A stretch of 64,000 nucleotides of DNA from Clavelina lepadiformis (taxonomy: Eukaryota; Chordata; Ascidiacea; Aplousobranchia; Clavelinidae). The stretch's first letter is position 1. The number at the start of each line of letters is the position of its first letter. A program made the translations under genes and the position numbers. Shown here one piece after another: positions 59,501-64,000 of the stretch. The stretch covers positions 24,120,501-24,184,500 of the forward strand of contig NC_135241.1 of NCBI RefSeq assembly GCF_947623445.1, read 5' to 3'. Under the pieces are notes generated by a model, which was given only the letters and a program-made list of their open reading frames with translations, was not told the DNA's origin and ran no database searches.

Positions 59501-60701
59501 ATGTATGTCGTCATTCGGTATTTCAAAACGAATTTAAGCAGACTATAAGTTATTGTATACTGCTAGCGTATTATGTCTTTTCACGTTTAAACGATCCATT
59601 CTTATCTACAGAATACTTTATATGGTGATGATTATTTGAGTCAGTTGCTATTTCAGAACGTTTCAAATACATTTCTTCACATTGCAGTCGCTTCTAAAAA
59701 CCGTAACGCCCGTTATTTAAAGTATCTTGCCGTTATTGTTTTCCACCTTGCTTTGTGAAGTCATCTAGTTCATGAATCCTCTTTTGCTGTCTGCTTTCAA
59801 GTTTAAATTATTTTAAGAGCAACAAATAATTCTCAACAATTTGACAACCTCTAGGAAGCATTTGGCACAATGCAACCGTTTACATTGCCACAATCTTGAT
59901 GTTTTGTTTATCATAGTCCTGTTGTATCCCGAGCTTTCTTAAGCTTCTTCATTGTCCTTACGTTTTCCTGTTGACGTTAAATATCTGCATATATTGGATA
60001 TTGGCTTTGTTATTTCTAAAATTGTTTTTCTGCGTCAGAACAATCTCGGTCAGTGGCAGCTTGTGTTCTGGATATCTTCGGCCTTCTACTTTTTGGGAAT
60101 TTTGATCTACCTGCCGTTTGCTTCGGCGAAAGAACAATCCTGGGCGAAAGGAGAAATTGTAAGAACAAAGGATGGAGTTGAAGTTGAAGTTTTAATGAAA
60201 GGTATAAAGATTATTATGAAGTTGGCTTGTTTTGTTTGTTTCATTCCCGCTTGATGGGTTACCAGAGATATCAGGCTTTCAAAATAACTAGCATAACTCA
60301 CAAAGACTTGTTGAACTTTTTCAGTAATCCTTCTCCTGTACAAATTGCAACCATCTTGGTATCATAACGACATTGTTACGCTGTGCTTACGGTGTCTTTG
60401 GCTGTTTCTTCGCATTGACCACTTCGTGAAATATTTAACGTCTTCTAGTAGCCTGTTAGTCCTGAATTTCAGTAAACTAACAGCGCGGTTTATTTGTGTA
60501 TTTTAACAGAAAATCGGTCTGGACTCGCTATGGATTATAATTGTTCTGTTTTCAAAACTTTAAAAATCTCGTTTTTATCTAAGTATGATAAAGAATGTGA
60601 TGATTTATTTTTAAGTGAAAGATCTTCAAAAATTCACGGTTTATTTTCAGATCTGCCAAGTGTTTCAGCCCAACAAAACCGAATGCAACTTTGAGAAATG
60701 A
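56561..60701 (+). CDS. SLC17-family anion transporter, gene 1 (sialin/NPT/VGLUT-like)
   Basis: Major-facilitator transporter of organic or phosphate anions, about 12 membrane helices. Ten exons: 56561-56611, 56768-56965, 57125-57358, 57716-57887, 58226-58359, 58569-58727, 58909-59149, 59249-59382, 60039-60158 and 60651-60701, giving 497 residues, all phases consistent. Helix 1 reads [16 protein letters not shown], followed by an extracellular loop with two NxT/S sites. Then [20 protein letters not shown] and GYVISNVPGAWLAKRYG, the SLC17 signature [56 protein letters not shown] and FLAPQVVG. The usual Asn in helix 1 (LRxNLSV) is Ile here, and the usual ER after PPx is EK. The substrate cannot be told from sequence. 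Tandem sister of the gene at 62258. Confidence 0.95.
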
Positions 60702-60946
60702 AGAGGATATTAAGCACACGGAGTTTGCCGAACTGCTTTTTACCAAAAACTGGCTTTTCATCTTATTCTAGAACATTTGTTTTATTGCGACACAACTATT
60801 ATTTTGTTTTAAATTGTTAGTTGTCGCTATCAGTCAGTTCTAATAAGTGTGATTTTCAATATATTAGCACTCATTTTGAACGTGTAGGAACTTTAGAGTA
60901 AGAGTTCAAAGTAAAGACATGTTTCCATTTGCTTTTTATTGAACAT
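60702..60946. other. Short spacer between SLC17 gene 1 and a minus-strand exon
   Basis: Probable 3' sequence of both genes. TTTATT at 60935-60940 gives AATAAA on the minus strand. Confidence 0.4.
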
Positions 60947-61118
60947 TTATATCTTGAAATTCATTTTCATTGCATGAACACGTCTTAGTGATTGTTGCTC
61001 GGCGTTTACATTGTTGTTTTGTTCGCTCGGCTTCTTGTCTTTAACAAACATTAATGCAATGTTGGCGACTCCAATGGCTGAGCAGAGGTACAGCACACGA
61101 ATGAGTTTTTCATCTTCA
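60947..61118 (-). CDS. Possible terminal exon of an unidentified membrane protein
   Basis: The minus strand has a pyrimidine-rich acceptor (CTCTTTCCCTTATCATCAAG) ending at 61119, then an open frame of 56 residues: EDEKLIRVLYLCSAIGVANI, further hydrophobics (ALMFV), then a charged tail (KDKKPSEQ...HAMKMNFKI) and a TAA at 60947. AATAAA follows 7 bp later. The hydrophobic stretch looks like one membrane helix. An upstream candidate exon with good splice signals lies near 61854-61950, but its frame is unclear. I do not recognise the protein. It could be a relic of an older gene between the SLC17 copies. Confidence 0.35.
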
Positions 61119-62257
61119 CTTGATGATAAGGGAAAGAGCTTCCAATAACAGGCAATTTATAATTTTTGGCAGCAGTTTTATCGCACAATTTTCGGTGTCA
61201 ACTATTTTGCATAAAAATATAAATATGATTTGAAAAAGTATAATCACAATTAATAATAAATGAAACGGGCAGAAAACGTAATTATAAATATCGTTTAAAA
61301 TTCGTAGGAAAATGTGAATTCGCAGCTGCAAAAGACAAGGAAGAAAACCTAAAACAACTTAATTTTCGATTATGAGCCTTGAAGTGAATATTTTAGGTAA
61401 CTATTTATTAATTTGAAACAACCTTTCAGTCATCAGCTTCCATCACAACCATGTTACCTAAAATTAGAGATCATGTTGCCATTATGACGAGCATGATATT
61501 AAGTCTTATCTTATTTGAACCGTTACCGTTCTTTTGATTTTTCTCGTACTTTGTGTTTCCAACTTTTTATCTTTAATAAAAAAGTAAGATATAATCTAAA
61601 CAACTCTGCAGGTTAAAACAAACAAATTGAGAACGTTTGCTCACAGTCTTTACAAAGTTTACGGTCATGTTGGTGTAGTGCACAGCATTACACGGCTGCC
61701 ATTGTCATTTCTCTTCTTTTGAGACCATTTGCAATCTCTTAGTTTGTTGTCAGCAGACATAACCTAACGCAAAAAGCTTAAACAACAATTAAGCGTTTGT
61801 CCAAACACGTTTTGTGATCTTTATAACGCGATTTACTACATAACGAGGTACCTGATGGGACAATATTTGATGAGTAAACAACAGCCTTTGCTCATAGACC
61901 GTGCTGTGTTGCTGCATTCTGCGTTTCTGCCAATTCTGCATTTCCCGTCACTGAAAGGACAAAACAGTTTAAACAAGCAAGGACAGCGTTGTAGGGACAC
62001 GATTTATCTAGAAAGCCTGGTTTGAGTTGTAAAGTGACCACAACACGTCACGTTATATAAGCTTGGGATGTTATGGAAGAAAACTTAACCTGACGGCGTA
62101 CCCTGAGTTATTTGATTGCTCCCAGCAGCCTCCAATAACAGATTTTTATTCTGTCGAATTGACCCAAATTTAGCTGCTTATGTTACAGTCAGGTGAGGTT
62201 GACAGCAATTTTGTGTTTGATTGAGTAAGGGTTGTTTACATTTGCACTGACGCAATA
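61119..62257. other. Intergenic, upstream of SLC17 gene 2
   Basis: AT-rich. Apart from the possible minus-strand exon near 61854-61950, I see no coding or repeat signal. Confidence 0.45.
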
Positions 62258-64000
62258 ATGACCGGAAGTGAATCAAAGAACAACAAAGTCGACGATGAGA
62301 TACAAGAGGTGAGATTTTTGAAGCTGATCAACTTAGCCAACAATTTAAATGACAACATAGAAAAAAAACGCAGAAAACATACAGAGTCAATTAATTTTAA
62401 CTCGTAAATAAAATGCATCATTTATGGGCACCTATTTTCACTTTGCAATAAAAAGTTTAGAACGAGCCCATCAAAGATGAAGACCTGTTATTAAACAAAG
62501 TGAAAGCAAATGTTAATTGCCTGATTTCAGCAACCCACTCCTGGCTGTTACGTCAAAGCAAGATATGTCTTAGCTTTTATGGGGTTTCTTGGTATGTTCA
62601 ACGTTTATTCCCTTCGAACCAACCTCAGCGTCGCCATTGTTGCCATGGTGAACAGCACAGACGACTCTGGCAACGAATCGGATACGTGTCCGGACAGAGG
62701 TCAAAGCGCTGGAAACAGCACCAATTCTGTGAGATCATGATAACTTGTGTGTGTAATAGTTATGGAGTGCTTGATATAGGCTGACATTATGTACCATTGC
62801 TGTTGATTTGAACATTATTTAATTGAATTCAGATTACTTGACGAAATGTAAAAGCTAGCAAAATATCTATACACAAATCATGTATTTCAGAACGGAATAT
62901 ACGATTGGAATTCGGCCGAACAGGGTCTTCTACTCGGTTGTTATTTCTACGGTTACATCGTAAGCAATATTCCCGGTGCCTGGTTGTCGAAAAGATACGG
63001 TTTTAAGATAGTGCTAGGAAGTGCCATGTTCTTTTCTTCCATTATCACTCTTTTCACTCCGCTTGCAGCAAACAGCAGTTTTGAGCTTCTGGTCGCTTTG
63101 AGAGTTATTCTTGGATTTTTCCAGGTGCGTGCATGTGTGCATGTGTGCATGCATGCGTGTGTGCGTGCATTGTGCATTTTAAAAAGGTGCTGAAAAAGAG
63201 ACAAACGCTTTTAAGTTAAAAATTTCACTTGGAAATAAAAACGAAAAATATGGCGTTAAATTTCAGGGCGTCTCTTTTCCCTCAATGCAAGGAGCTTGGT
63301 CGTACTGGGCTCCCCCGATGGAAAGAAGCGCCCTGGTGTCTGTTCACATTTCAGGGTCGAGCTTTGGCACCTGCGTTACTCTGCCAATTGCTGGAGTAAT
63401 TGCCGACACTCTGGGATGGGAAGCTGTCTTTTACTTTACAGGTCCGGGATCTTGGCCTACGTATTTTTATCGAAATATCGTTACATTTCCTTTGAGTGTT
63501 TGTAGTTTCTGAAATTAAAACCGCCAAATACGTTCAGGTGGAGTCTCCCTATTATGGACACTAGTGTGGTTTGCAATAATATACAATAAACCATCGGAAC
63601 ATCCGAGGATATCGGACGAAGAAAAAGCTTACATTACGGAAAGCATTGGGATCGAGAAACAAAAAGTCGAAGTACACCACAAATAAAGACATTTATTGTT
63701 CATAAACCGGGAGTTACAATTGAAAGACTTTTACTTATTCAAGCCACATATAGTTTGTAAAAGTAATAAATATAAGCGAAAAATCCTTGTTAAAAGCAAT
63801 AAAAACTAACAATCGGTATCAAGTACCAGCTTGATTTTAACTGACCATAAACGTCTAACAAAGTAACTTGATTGTTTTCAGGGAGTTAAAGTTCGAACAC
63901 CGTGGAAATCCATGCTGACGTCACTACCTATACTGGCAATAATATGCGGTCATTTTGCAAGCAACTGGGGCAACTACACTCTGCTTACCATGCTGCCCAC
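62258..64000 (+). CDS. SLC17-family anion transporter, gene 2 (cut by right edge)
   Basis: Exons found: 62258-62308, 62531-62728, 62891-63124, 63267-63441, 63538-63671 and 63882-64000 (open). Exons 1, 2, 3 and 5 have exactly the lengths of those in gene 1 (51, 198, 234, 134 bp) and exon 4 is one codon longer, so the genes are tandem duplicates. Motifs: [68 protein letters not shown] (standard PPxER) and [16 protein letters not shown]. This copy keeps the family-typical LRTNLSV in helix 1. About 269 residues are present; later helices lie outside. The two genes are separated by about 1.6 kb and share strand. Substrate undetermined. Confidence 0.95.
63125..63171. repeat. GTGTGC/GCAT-rich microsatellite in intron 3 of SLC17 gene 2
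   Basis: Imperfect alternating purine-pyrimidine tract starting at the splice donor itself (GTGCGTGC...), a potential left-handed-DNA sequence. It is absent from the matching intron of SLC17 gene 1. Confidence 0.8.

Overview
The window is nuclear DNA from an AT-rich, gene-dense, intron-rich animal genome. Short introns (mostly 0.1-0.6 kb), canonical GT-AG splice sites, a TRPC-type channel, SLC17 transporters, RTF1 and tandem secreted thrombospondin (TSP1) proteins all fit an invertebrate deuterostome. A Ciona-like ascidian is my best guess, inferred from gene style only and not proven. I saw no operons, bacterial features, LTR retroelement or other virus-derived element.

Layout. (1) 1-3398, minus: 5' part of a TRPC-like channel gene; the pore exons lie beyond the left edge. 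(2) 5.8-12.1 kb, minus: two genes of a secreted cysteine-rich/TSP1 family. (3) 12293-13290: a foldback-type DNA transposon with a Mutator-like (MULE) transposase remnant. (4) 13.3-23.6 kb: an F-box/leucine-rich-repeat gene (plus) and an intronless RTF1 gene (minus), bracketed by two ~0.6-kb direct copies of a diverged repeat. (5) 23567-35754: an almost perfect second copy of 105-12292, holding a truncated TRPC gene and the same two TSP1-family genes. (6) 36.6-49.1 kb, minus: four more members of that family (one clear pseudogene, one with an altered tail). (7) 51.9-54.2 kb, minus: a single-pass membrane protein with a von Willebrand A-like domain. (8) 56.5-64.0 kb, plus: two tandem SLC17 transporters, the second cut by the right edge.

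The main structural point is that 1-12292 followed directly by 35755 onward would form a normal locus (TRPC gene, then the TSP1-family array). Between them sits a block (transposon, repeat, F-box gene, RTF1, repeat) plus a second 12.2-kb copy differing at one base that I found. This is either an assembly artefact or an extremely recent duplication. Its left breakpoint cuts a TRPC exon; its right breakpoint coincides with the end of the foldback transposon.

The main biological candidate is the TSP1-family array. Members share a signal peptide, a short propeptide ending in a furin-like RRKR site, a conserved cysteine-containing region that I do not recognise (with a WPFRFVALTR-type block), a variable linker exon, and one or two TSP1 repeats. 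They form three sister pairs in one orientation, with signs of gene conversion and decay. I infer a lineage-specific, fast-evolving secreted family; its function is unknown.
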